From: Chitinophagaceae bacterium
Lineage (GTDB): Bacteria; Bacteroidota; Bacteroidia; Chitinophagales; Chitinophagaceae
Assembly (NCBI GenBank): GCA_014379345.1
Contig: JACMLY010000170.1
Coordinates: forward strand, 1-64,000
DNA length: 64,000 nucleotides
Direction of reading: 5' to 3'
Part shown: one piece after another, positions 56,364 through 64,000 of the stretch
Layout of the letters: every line of letters starts with the position of its first letter
How positions within the stretch are numbered: position 1 is the first letter of the stretch
Translations under genes and position numbers: made by a program
Notes under the pieces: generated by a model
Told to the model about the DNA's origin: nothing
Databases searched by the model: none
What the model saw: the letters and a program-made list of their open reading frames with translations, nothing else

Positions 56364-57467
56364 TCATGAAGCAACTGATCTATAAATATCTAAAAACTGA
56401 TCTGCAATCTGTGTATTTAAATACTGCCTGGTAACGAGCGAGTAAGCATTGTCAATCAGACTCTCGTTATATGTATTTGGGTTCAATGCGTCTGCAATTC
56501 CATTTGCAAATGCGTTTTCATCTCCATTTCTTATGAGTCTTCCTGTTTTATGGTTGATCACAATTTCTTTTATTCCGCCAACATCATAAGCCACCACCGG
56601 TATTCTGCAATAAAATGCTTCCAGGATAACGCCGGGTAATCCTTCGATAATGCTTGGTAAAATTAAAACATCTGCTCCGCGTATATATTGCATCGCATTC
56701 TTCTGGAAGCCGCAGAATTTAATTTTTGAATCAAGGCCTTTCAATCTCACAAGTTCTTCAATGCCTGGTTTCAGAGGGCCGTCTCCAACAAGGTAAAGTT
56801 TGGCAGAAGGATCTTTTTTCGAAACCAGTTCGAAAATATCTATCATCCCGGTATGATTCTTTTCAAAAGTAAATCCTCCCACATGAATGATCACCGGACC
56901 CTGGCCATTCAAATGTACCCGTTCATTGATCTTTCCATTTAATCCTTTTGGTGATTCCACGTGCTCAATGCCTACCGGGATGGTAATGATCTTGTCTTTA
57001 TATTGCGGGAACAATTTTGCGAAATCATGCGCAGAACTATTGCTCACTGAAATTATTTTGTGTGTGAACCGGAACAAAAAGCTGTTCCATTTTTTTTGCG
57101 CCCAGGTTTTGATATACAGGCTAATGGTGCTCGCATTTCTAAATACGATTGGTTGTTTCCACCTGTAAATTATTTTTGAGAAAACGGCGTATTTCAGCGT
57201 GTCGCCTGCATTTGCCTGGATAATATCGGGCTTTTCTTCTTTTATTATCTGCGACAGTTTTTTCCAAGCCTTCAGATCATGCAGTCTCCCTCCCAGGTTA
57301 CCGTTCAATGAAATAATATTTCCTGTGAAAGGCAATTCGGCTTCGCCTGGAAATACACTGACGATAATGGCTTTATTTCCGGAGTGATTTATGTGAGACG
57401 CCAATTGTGAAGCGAAAATTTCGGCTCCCCGGAGTTGTGATTTTTGTATAAGGTGAAGAACTTTCAA
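56364..57467 (-). CDS. GT4 family glycosyltransferase
   Basis: 367 aa. KVLHLIQKSQLRGAEIFASQ is the typical N-terminus, and VHVGGFTFEKNHTGMIDIFE, LVGDGPLKPGIEELVRLKGL and LPSIIEGLPGVILEAFYCRI mark the donor side. The start is TTG (57465-57467), overlapping the stop of the preceding gene by 4 nt; no Met is available near the first beta strand, so TTG is probably real. Confidence 0.87.
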   Translation of the reverse strand: MKVLHLIQKSQLRGAEIFASQLASHINHSGNKAIIVSVFPGEAELPFTGNIISLNGNLGGRLHDLKAWKKLSQIIKEEKPDIIQANAGDTLKYAVFSKIIYRWKQPIVFRNASTISLYIKTWAQKKWNSFLFRFTHKIISVSNSSAHDFAKLFPQYKDKIITIPVGIEHVESPKGLNGKINERVHLNGQGPVIIHVGGFTFEKNHTGMIDIFELVSKKDPSAKLYLVGDGPLKPGIEELVRLKGLDSKIKFCGFQKNAMQYIRGADVLILPSIIEGLPGVILEAFYCRIPVVAYDVGGIKEIVINHKTGRLIRNGDENAFANGIADALNPNTYNESLIDNAYSLVTRQYLNTQIADQFLDIYRSVAS

Positions 57468-58606
57468 TTACTTTTAATTATTATGTCCTGTAGATACCCT
57501 TCGAATTTATCAACGATCTTATCGAGCTCAAAATTTTCTTTGGCATAGTCATAGGCTTTCATTGCAAGTACATTTGCAGTGCCGGTGTTTTCTTTGTACC
57601 ATAACATTGCCTTTTCAACTTCTTCCACGGATTCTCTGCCAAAAAGATAACCTGTTTCTAAATGAATGACGGCCTCCTTATTCTGAGCAATATCTGAAGC
57701 CAGTATTGGCAGTCCGGCAAACATAGCTTCAACAACTGCTCCGCTGAAACCCTCAACCAAAGAAGGGAAAATAAAACAGTCATATTGTGAAAGGAGGGCC
57801 GGCACATCATTCCTTGATCCAAGGAGAAAAACTTTGTCCTTCAGCATATTATCGTTGATGAGTTTCTGCAGTTCGTTGCGAAGCGGACCATCACCAACAA
57901 TCGATAATGAGGCATCGGGATAGTGATGCAGAAATTTTTTGAATCCCAATATCATGTATCGATGACCCTTAACCGGGAATAGCCTGCTGACATTTAAGAA
58001 GCGGATCGGATTTCCTGATTTTTGAGATTGGATATTTTTTCGAAGGAATTTAAAACTGTCCCTCCCCCTATTGATAACCTTTATTTTTTCCGGTGATATG
58101 CTCAGATGTTTTGCATTGGCTTCCTTTATGGCCTCAGAGTTGGATACAAAACCCACGCAAATTTTGCTGGTTGCCTTATTTATATATTTAAAAACAGAAA
58201 CAAGGCTTTTTGCTTTCCACGATAAATGTTGATTGTATGATTTGCAGTATAAATCATTCACGAAAGTGCCAACAACCGGAATATGATTGAACCTGCCAAT
58301 TAACCGCGTCACAATTTCCGACCGCGTCAGGTAAGCTACCATCAGATCCGGTTGCTCTTTCTGAACAACTTCTTTTAGCTTTTTATATGCCTCCAGAAAA
58401 CCGTACTTTTTTGATATATTGAATGAATAAACCTTAATTCCTCTTTCGACGAATTTCGGCTGAAGTATTTCGCCGGAATAGAGATGGCATACTACAGGAA
58501 GTATGTCTTTAAATCTGGATGTATTTTCCAAAAGGCTTTGTTCTGCTCCTCCTAATTGAAGTGTATCAATAACAAATAATACTTTCTTGGAAACTGGAGT
58601 ATTCAT
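57464..58606 (-). CDS. GT4 family glycosyltransferase
   Basis: 380 aa. VLFVIDTLQLGGAEQSLLEN, FLNVSRLFPVKGHRYMILGF, LSIVGDGPLRNELQKLI and FIFPSLVEGFSGAVVEAMFA (E-x7-E) are all present. It is distinct from the other GT4 enzymes but of the same fold. It lies 11 nt after the GT2 gene and overlaps the next GT4. Confidence 0.88.
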   Translation of the reverse strand: MNTPVSKKVLFVIDTLQLGGAEQSLLENTSRFKDILPVVCHLYSGEILQPKFVERGIKVYSFNISKKYGFLEAYKKLKEVVQKEQPDLMVAYLTRSEIVTRLIGRFNHIPVVGTFVNDLYCKSYNQHLSWKAKSLVSVFKYINKATSKICVGFVSNSEAIKEANAKHLSISPEKIKVINRGRDSFKFLRKNIQSQKSGNPIRFLNVSRLFPVKGHRYMILGFKKFLHHYPDASLSIVGDGPLRNELQKLINDNMLKDKVFLLGSRNDVPALLSQYDCFIFPSLVEGFSGAVVEAMFAGLPILASDIAQNKEAVIHLETGYLFGRESVEEVEKAMLWYKENTGTANVLAMKAYDYAKENFELDKIVDKFEGYLQDIIIKSN

Positions 58607-58617
58607 TTTGGTAGGTG

Positions 58618-59475
58618 TTACAGCAGGGTAAGTATGGTATATTTAAAAAATTTTAAATAATTTTTCCATTGCAGCGGGCTATGCCGGATCGCTTTTAAAG
58701 TAAAACGAACGGCTTCGCTGCGATTTTTTAATTTATAGTTTGAAAAAGCAATTACCATGTACATATTAGATATTTCTCTGGGATTGCTTTTTTCTATTAT
58801 ATCATAATGTTTATTCAATAGTTGCATTCCTCCTTCTTTCACTTTCGCCCAGTTAGTTCTAATGCGTTCTCCATTATGGATATTCAGCTGAACAAGACTT
58901 TTATCTATAGACACCATATCGTAATCCGTGTTCCTCAGATATGTAAGCAGCCTGTATCCAAGGTCGGTCTGAATATTGGATTTCATCGAAGGATCATAAC
59001 CCCCCACTTCAAAAAATACGGCACGCTTTATGAACAGGGAACCGCAGGTGAATTTTAATTTCACTTTTTTACCGAAGATTGTTGTTTCCTTTGGCTCTTC
59101 CTGGATCATTTTGCCGTTCAGTAATTTTCGTACAGCACCGGTACATGCAATTCCGGTGTTGTGGGTTATACCCGCCACTGCGGTTTCGAGCCAGTAGGGG
59201 TATGCTTCGTCATCGCTATCCAAAAATGTGATGAAATCTCCTTTCGTATGTAGAGCGGCTATATTGAGGCTATGACCTTGGCCGGTATTTTCTTTTTTGA
59301 TATAAGTAATCCGGGTATCGGTCAGGAATTTGCCGACGGCCTCTTCAGTATTATCTGTTGAGCCATCATCAATGATGATCAACTCCCAATCTTGGTACGT
59401 TTGATCGATGACGCTTCGGATGGTAGTTTGTACCATGCCTGCCCTGTTATATGTTGGTGTAATTACAGATATCAT
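58618..59475 (-). CDS. GT2 family glycosyltransferase (one of three close paralogues)
   Basis: 285 aa. MISVITPTYNRAGMVQTTIR, LIIIDDGSTDNTEEAVGKFL and FITFLDSDDEAYPYW give donor and metal binding. CGSLFIKRAVFFEVGGYD and QTDLGYRLLTYLRNTDYDMV cover the acceptor side. It shares this wording nearly line by line with the products of 59527 and 61430, including a C-terminal block near NYKLKNRSEAVRF. The 51-nt gap upstream holds GCATAC/GTATGC, a small inverted repeat. Confidence 0.87.
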   Translation of the reverse strand: MISVITPTYNRAGMVQTTIRSVIDQTYQDWELIIIDDGSTDNTEEAVGKFLTDTRITYIKKENTGQGHSLNIAALHTKGDFITFLDSDDEAYPYWLETAVAGITHNTGIACTGAVRKLLNGKMIQEEPKETTIFGKKVKLKFTCGSLFIKRAVFFEVGGYDPSMKSNIQTDLGYRLLTYLRNTDYDMVSIDKSLVQLNIHNGERIRTNWAKVKEGGMQLLNKHYDIIEKSNPREISNMYMVIAFSNYKLKNRSEAVRFTLKAIRHSPLQWKNYLKFFKYTILTLL

Positions 59476-59526
59476 TTTTTTGGGTTACGCTGCATACTGT
59501 TAACCGAATGTATGCGGTGCCTCACT

Positions 59527-60387
59527 TTATATAAATACATATTTCACTACCCTTAAATAATTTTTGATGTTCAAAGGCCTTAAGCGGATGGCTTTCATCA
59601 TATAGGAAAAAGATTCCTTTCGCTGTTTCAGCTTATAGTTATAATATGCAATGACAGCATAGTTCCGGGCCAGTTCGCTCTTATCCCAGGTAATAAAATA
59701 ATCATAGAACTTATTCACGAATCGTGCACAGTCAACAGTAAGGCTTTTCCAGTCTTTACGCAATCTTGGACCGTCATGAAAATAGATTACCACAAGACAC
59801 TTCTCGATAGATACAATTTTAAGATTTGAGTCCTTCAATTGTTCAATAAGGCTATATCCCAGTTCAGATAATAAACCCGTGGGCATTTTCGTATCAAACC
59901 CTTTAATGTCGAGAAACAGCGACCGTTTAATGAATAACGACCCGCAGGTAAATTTTACCTTCTTTTTCTCGCCGTAAAAATTGATTTCATACGGATAGTC
60001 TTTTACCATAGAGCCATCCGGAAGTTTTTTTATAGAACCGGCACAGGCGATACCCGTGTCTGGGATCAGATGCCCGGTTACGGTATCAAGCCAATGCGGC
60101 AATGCTTCGTCATCGCTGTCTAAAAATGTAATGAACTCGCCTTTCGCATTAGCGGCCCCGATATTTCTGGAATGTGCGGTTCCACTGTTTTCTTTTTTTA
60201 TGTACTTTATCCTCGTATCATCGAGATAGTTCTTTACGATCGTTTCGGTATTATCTGTTGACCCATCATCAACAATGATCAATTCCCAATCCTTAAACGT
60301 TTGCGCCAAAATTGATTTGATAGTTCTTTGCAGTAACTGTGCACGATTGTAAGTAGGCGTAATTATGGAAAACTTAATATTCGACAT
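59527..60387 (-). CDS. GT2 family glycosyltransferase (paralogue)
   Basis: 286 aa. FSIITPTYNRAQLLQRTIKS, LIIVDDGSTDNTETIVKNYL, FITFLDSDDEALPHW and CGSLFIKRSLFLDIKGFD match the two sister enzymes. It differs from them in the 165-230 region (TGLLSELGYSLIEQLKDSN, LRKDWKSLTVDCARFVNK), where acceptor choice may differ. Confidence 0.87.
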   Translation of the reverse strand: MSNIKFSIITPTYNRAQLLQRTIKSILAQTFKDWELIIVDDGSTDNTETIVKNYLDDTRIKYIKKENSGTAHSRNIGAANAKGEFITFLDSDDEALPHWLDTVTGHLIPDTGIACAGSIKKLPDGSMVKDYPYEINFYGEKKKVKFTCGSLFIKRSLFLDIKGFDTKMPTGLLSELGYSLIEQLKDSNLKIVSIEKCLVVIYFHDGPRLRKDWKSLTVDCARFVNKFYDYFITWDKSELARNYAVIAYYNYKLKQRKESFSYMMKAIRLRPLNIKNYLRVVKYVFI

Positions 60388-60443
60388 TTGAAAACAGCAG
60401 GCTTGTCTTTAGTAATAAATTTGATGTATCGAAAATGTTGATC

Positions 60444-61328
60444 TCATATAAATGCTTTACTCGGCTTAATAAATTTCATGGTATTTGGATCGAGCGTTTT
60501 TCCCTGTTTTCCCAGGATTCCGTGCCATATGCCAAGTAATCTGAATTTAATTCGTGTCCATCTGTCGGGAGCATACACAGCCGCGGCAACCAGATATTTC
60601 AGTTGCTTATACAGATAACTTAACAGATCAACGATTGAAAAATATTCTCTTAAAATAAGCAGATGATTTCGGGATGTATAGTAACCTCTCCACAATGTTG
60701 ATTGCGTGAATTTTCCTTCGCCGCCCAAGTGAAGATAGTTGGCCGATTGAATGCTTGTTAATGCTATTTTATAACCATTTTTTTTCATTCGCAGGCAAAA
60801 TTCATAGTCATCGCACATCATGAAATACTCTTTTTTGGGAGGCCCGATTGTGCGAATAATATTAGCGTTGATTAAAGACCCGTCCAGAAGCGCCGAGTGT
60901 ACCGGCTGAAGATGGTTATTGCTGACAATATTCATCGTTGATCCAAATTTATTTTTAAAGCCTTTCAGGCTTATCATATCGTATGAAGAAGTTTCAATGT
61001 GATGAAGCAATTCGGACAAGGCATTTTTTTCGTAATAGGTATCATCTTCCAACAACCAAAAAAAATCGGGGTTCAGTCGTTCAAGGGCGTATGCCATTGC
61101 GTGCGTATAACCGCCGCCGGCACCGATATTTGATGATAAAAACAGGCAATGAATATTCCTGGTGTTTTGCAGAGAACTCAAATATTCTTTGGTTCCATCC
61201 GAACTGTTATTGTCGACAATGATAATGTCGGCAGGCTGGATAGATTGATTAAAGTAATAAGCCAGTGCAGTTTTTAGCGATTCCAAGCGATTGTAGGTAA
61301 TCATAACAGCACAAACAACTTTATTCAT
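60444..61328 (-). CDS. GT2 family glycosyltransferase (galactofuranosyl/rhamnosyl-transferase-like)
   Basis: 294 aa, a GT2 of another subgroup. VCAVMITYNRLESLKTALAY, IIIVDNNSSDGTKEYLSSL and FFWLLEDDTYYEKNAL (with the EDD metal motif) mark it, and FMMCDDYEFCLRMKKNGYKI and NYLHLGGEGKF complete the active site. The wording resembles GlfT-like and rhamnosyl-transferase enzymes. It lies between two of the paralogous GT2 genes, 56 and 101 nt from its neighbours. Confidence 0.85.
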   Translation of the reverse strand: MNKVVCAVMITYNRLESLKTALAYYFNQSIQPADIIIVDNNSSDGTKEYLSSLQNTRNIHCLFLSSNIGAGGGYTHAMAYALERLNPDFFWLLEDDTYYEKNALSELLHHIETSSYDMISLKGFKNKFGSTMNIVSNNHLQPVHSALLDGSLINANIIRTIGPPKKEYFMMCDDYEFCLRMKKNGYKIALTSIQSANYLHLGGEGKFTQSTLWRGYYTSRNHLLILREYFSIVDLLSYLYKQLKYLVAAAVYAPDRWTRIKFRLLGIWHGILGKQGKTLDPNTMKFIKPSKAFI

Positions 61329-61429
61329 AAACAGGTGCTGATTTAGAATACTTGATCATAAGCCAAAATGTTAAAGCAGGGGGTTTTAAAATAAAGCTCA
61401 GGGATGCTTCTGGTATCACCAGCATCGTG

Positions 61430-62281
61430 TTACAAAAAAGCGTATTTAATAAATTTAAAATAGTTCGACAGAACGAGAGGTTTAAGTTTTATCACCTTAT
61501 ACAAATATTGCAGTGATTCCTTTCGTTGTTTGAGTTTATAGTTTGAAAAAGCAATAATGGCATAATTATTCAAAATATCTTTTGGTATGTTTTCGTAAAT
61601 AAATTCATAATGTTTGTTTAGCAGCTGTTTAGTACCGTCTCTTCTCTTCTCCCAATTGGTCCTGATGCGTGGACCACTATGAATGTTTACCTGTACCAGA
61701 TATTCGTCTACTGCAACAATTTTGCGATTCGAATTTTTTAAATAGGTAAGGAGGCGATATCCCAAATCCGTCTGTATGTTACTTTTCAGTTGAGGATCGT
61801 ACCCTCCGATCTCGGAAAAAATATGTCGTTTGAGGAATAAAGATCCACAAGTAAACTTAAACCTTACTATCTCGCCAAAAAATTTCCATTTATCAATACG
61901 CTCATGGATCAAAGTTCCGTCTAATAACTTTCGCATTGCACCTACACAAACCACGCTGGTGTCTTCTTTAATATTTTTATCTACTACCTCCAGCCAATTA
62001 GGATATGCTTCATCATCACTATCCAGGAACACGATATACTCACCGGAAGCCTGAGAAACTCCTACATTCGAACTATCCGCCTGCCCTGAATTACTCTTTT
62101 TTATATACTTAATGCGATCATCTTTTAAATATTGTTGAATTACCTGTTCTGTATTGTCGGTTGAGCCATCATCTATAATAACTAACTGCCAGTTTGAGTA
62201 GGTCTGGGCAAGAATACTTTTAATGGTGATTTGTACAAGCACTTCACGGTTGTACGTTGGCGTAATGATGCTGAACTTCAT
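61430..62281 (-). CDS. GT2 family glycosyltransferase (paralogue)
   Basis: 283 aa. FSIITPTYNREVLVQITIKS, LVIIDDGSTDNTEQVIQQYL, YIVFLDSDDEAYPNW, CGSLFLKRHIFSEIGGYD and QTDLGYRLLTYLKNSNRKIV make it closest to the product of 58618. The C-terminus NYKLKQRKESLQY matches that of 59527. It follows the ABC transporter gene by 62 nt. Confidence 0.87.
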   Translation of the reverse strand: MKFSIITPTYNREVLVQITIKSILAQTYSNWQLVIIDDGSTDNTEQVIQQYLKDDRIKYIKKSNSGQADSSNVGVSQASGEYIVFLDSDDEAYPNWLEVVDKNIKEDTSVVCVGAMRKLLDGTLIHERIDKWKFFGEIVRFKFTCGSLFLKRHIFSEIGGYDPQLKSNIQTDLGYRLLTYLKNSNRKIVAVDEYLVQVNIHSGPRIRTNWEKRRDGTKQLLNKHYEFIYENIPKDILNNYAIIAFSNYKLKQRKESLQYLYKVIKLKPLVLSNYFKFIKYAFL

Positions 62282-62343
62282 ATTTGCGAGATGTAGGGTG
62301 GCGAAGGTTTAACGAAATGGAGAATAATAAGACAATTAGTGGA

Positions 62344-64000
62344 TCACACTGATTGAAATGATACCATTTTTTTAAACCGTACCGAGGTGTTGATCATTTC
62401 ATCAAAGGTACCTGAAGCAGACACTCTGCCATTTTCAAGCAGGTAGATAATGTCTGCTTGCTTTATGGTCGATAATCTGTGTGCTATTACGATCATGGTA
62501 TACCTGCCATGTAATTTTTCAATATTTTCCTGAATTACTCTTTCAGTTTCAGAATCCAATGCTGAAGTAGCTTCATCAAGAATTAAGATTTCACATTTTT
62601 TAAAGAGTTCCCTTGCTATTGAAATCCTTTGTTTCTGTCCTCCTGAAATTAATAATCCATTATCTCCCAAATTGGTGAATTCTTTATCTGGTAGAGACTT
62701 GATAAAATCTTTTAAAGATGCCATTTCCAAAACTTCGTCAAACCGTTCTTTATTTTCAGGGGTAGGATCTGCCCAAAAAGTTATGTTATTAAAAATAGTA
62801 TCGTTGAATACCACAGATTCCTGGGATATATATCCAATCTTATCCCTGTAGCTGTTCAAATTGTAATTTATTAAAGGTGTATCATCAATTAAAATCTCTC
62901 CGCTTTTTGGTGTAAATAGTCCGGCAAGGATATTAGCAGCCGTCGTTTTACCTGAGCCGCTTTCACCGATAAGTGCGATAGTTTTTTTTGCAGGAATTTT
63001 AATATTGATCTTATCTAATGCTTTGACCCGGTCATAATAGAGATCCACATTCCGAAGATGAATTTGTTTTTTCACACCAGCAAATTCTGCTGTTCCCATT
63101 AGTTCCCGGGACTCTGTCATTTGATGTGCGCTTGCCGATATTGCATACATACCGCCGATGTTTTCAATAAAGGTCTGCCAGTCATTTTGGACCTGAACCA
63201 GAAAATTCAAAGCTCTGTAAAAAAGAAATAAACTCAGTAAAATAGTGTTCAGGCTGGTCCCCATTAGATTGGTTTGTAATAGAATTACAGCACATACAAT
63301 CGTTATGATTATCGGTTCTTTAATACTTAAGGAAACAGCCTTGATTTTCCCCATGCTTCTATTCAGGCGTTCATATTTTCTAACTACATTTTGAAGCATT
63401 TCTGCATATCTGGTAAAGGTATTGGTAGACTTTAAATATTTAAAGTTGTGAATAGCCTGTATTATAAAATTGTTCGCAGAAGACGCTCTTTTTGTCAACT
63501 CGATAGAAGCCTTCTTTGTTCTTTTATAAATTTTCCGATAAATAAAATTGGATAGTAATGAACCCACCAGTACCATCAAGGCAAACTGATAATTGGCAAG
63601 AAATGCGAGGCAGATATAAGTAGACAACATAAAAAAATTCTGCGCCGCTGTGAAGTAAGCTGTCATGGATACAAATAAACGGTTTACTTCAGAAGTGAAT
63701 GTATTCTGAATTTTACCAGCGTCTAATTCCAGAAATCCACTGTAGGATAGCCCTTCGAGCCTATGAAGAAGTTCCTTTCGCACTTTTAAAATAAATAAGT
63801 GCCGCATCCTGGCATAGAAACTCAGCTGAATAAACCTGAGAAGGCCTTTACAGGTAAACATAAATACCAACATTCCAAGAATGGTCGTTAGCGTCAATTC
63901 AAACCCGAGACTTCGAACAAAATCAACGATATAATGCAATTGTCCAAGCGACTCTTCACTATTTACAGTCTTATCAGGATTGCCCACAAATTGTAATAGT
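62344..64000 (-). CDS. ABC transporter with fused membrane and ATPase domains (lipid-linked glycan flippase candidate), 5' partial
   Basis: The ORF track starts at a GTG (63985-63987), but the frame is open to the window edge and the first helix is incomplete, so the start lies outside. About 550 residues are visible. The membrane domain spans about 20-300. The ATPase domain shows IALIGESGSGKTTAANIL (Walker A), GYISQESVVFNDTI (Q-loop), LLISGGQKQRISIARELF (signature), CEILILDEATSALD (Walker B) and IVIAHRLSTIK (H-loop). MsbA- or PglK-like exporters have this layout. Placed at the head of the glycosyltransferase run, it may flip the lipid-linked glycan in place of a Wzx protein. Confidence 0.88.
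   Translation of the reverse strand, partial: LLQFVGNPDKTVNSEESLGQLHYIVDFVRSLGFELTLTTILGMLVFMFTCKGLLRFIQLSFYARMRHLFILKVRKELLHRLEGLSYSGFLELDAGKIQNTFTSEVNRLFVSMTAYFTAAQNFFMLSTYICLAFLANYQFALMVLVGSLLSNFIYRKIYKRTKKASIELTKRASSANNFIIQAIHNFKYLKSTNTFTRYAEMLQNVVRKYERLNRSMGKIKAVSLSIKEPIIITIVCAVILLQTNLMGTSLNTILLSLFLFYRALNFLVQVQNDWQTFIENIGGMYAISASAHQMTESRELMGTAEFAGVKKQIHLRNVDLYYDRVKALDKINIKIPAKKTIALIGESGSGKTTAANILAGLFTPKSGEILIDDTPLINYNLNSYRDKIGYISQESVVFNDTIFNNITFWADPTPENKERFDEVLEMASLKDFIKSLPDKEFTNLGDNGLLISGGQKQRISIARELFKKCEILILDEATSALDSETERVIQENIEKLHGRYTMIVIAHRLSTIKQADIIYLLENGRVSASGTFDEMINTSVRFKKMVSFQSV

Overview
The window is chromosomal DNA from a Bacteroidota bacterium, most likely in or near the Chitinophagaceae. 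The evidence is the T9SS-type C-terminal domains, a SusC/SusD pair, Bacteroidota promoters (TTTG, about 18-20 bp, TAnnTTTG), the tRNA-tuf-secE-nusG-ribosomal protein-rpoBC block, and low use of Shine-Dalgarno sites. The genus is an inference; no rRNA gene is present.

Layout. (1) 1-5840: the 3' part of a secreted gingipain-family (C25) protease and an HscA-type Hsp70. (2) 5892-12104, minus strand: six close-packed genes, riboflavin synthase followed by a Gfo/Idh oxidoreductase, two GT2 glycosyltransferases, a membrane GT-C-like protein and a radical SAM protein. (3) 12200-13793, plus strand: rpsU, a XerC/D-type recombinase and a hibernation factor. (4) 14149-35156: the information-processing core: tRNA-Thr, -Tyr, -Gly, -Thr, tuf, tRNA-Trp, secE, nusG, rplK, rplA, rplJ, rplL, rpoB, rpoC. 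It is interrupted twice: by an antisense Lys/Ala-rich histone-like gene between nusG and rplK, and by a LacI regulator plus SusC/SusD locus of about 6 kb between rplL and rpoB. (5) 35407-64000: a large, almost entirely minus-strand surface-polysaccharide locus, with a CapD-like dehydratase, a G8/PA14/PKD secreted protein, an aminotransferase, a methyltransferase, an ATP-grasp enzyme, an HAD enzyme, a PglC-type initiating transferase, an AsnB-like amidotransferase, a deacetylase, a polymerase candidate, many GT2/GT4 enzymes and an ABC exporter cut by the window edge.

How the parts work together. The polysaccharide locus has a priming transferase, extension transferases, sugar-modifying enzymes, a candidate Wzy-type polymerase and an ABC transporter that may flip the lipid-linked glycan. 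No Wza/Wzc export genes are visible. The SusCD locus is a glycan-uptake unit with its own regulator but no adjacent glycoside hydrolase.

Most unusual points: the rplL-rpoB junction is split by a transport locus and sealed by strong terminators; the rpoB leader has an attenuator-like terminator; intergenic hairpins have arms made of 7- or 8-nt reiterated words; an intact tRNA-Thr is bracketed by two half-tRNA copies, each joined to a GTCGGG hairpin; rpsU carries a real Shine-Dalgarno site; and a G8-domain protein has a Tat-like leader and a T9SS-like tail. All functions come from reading motifs by eye; no database search was run.
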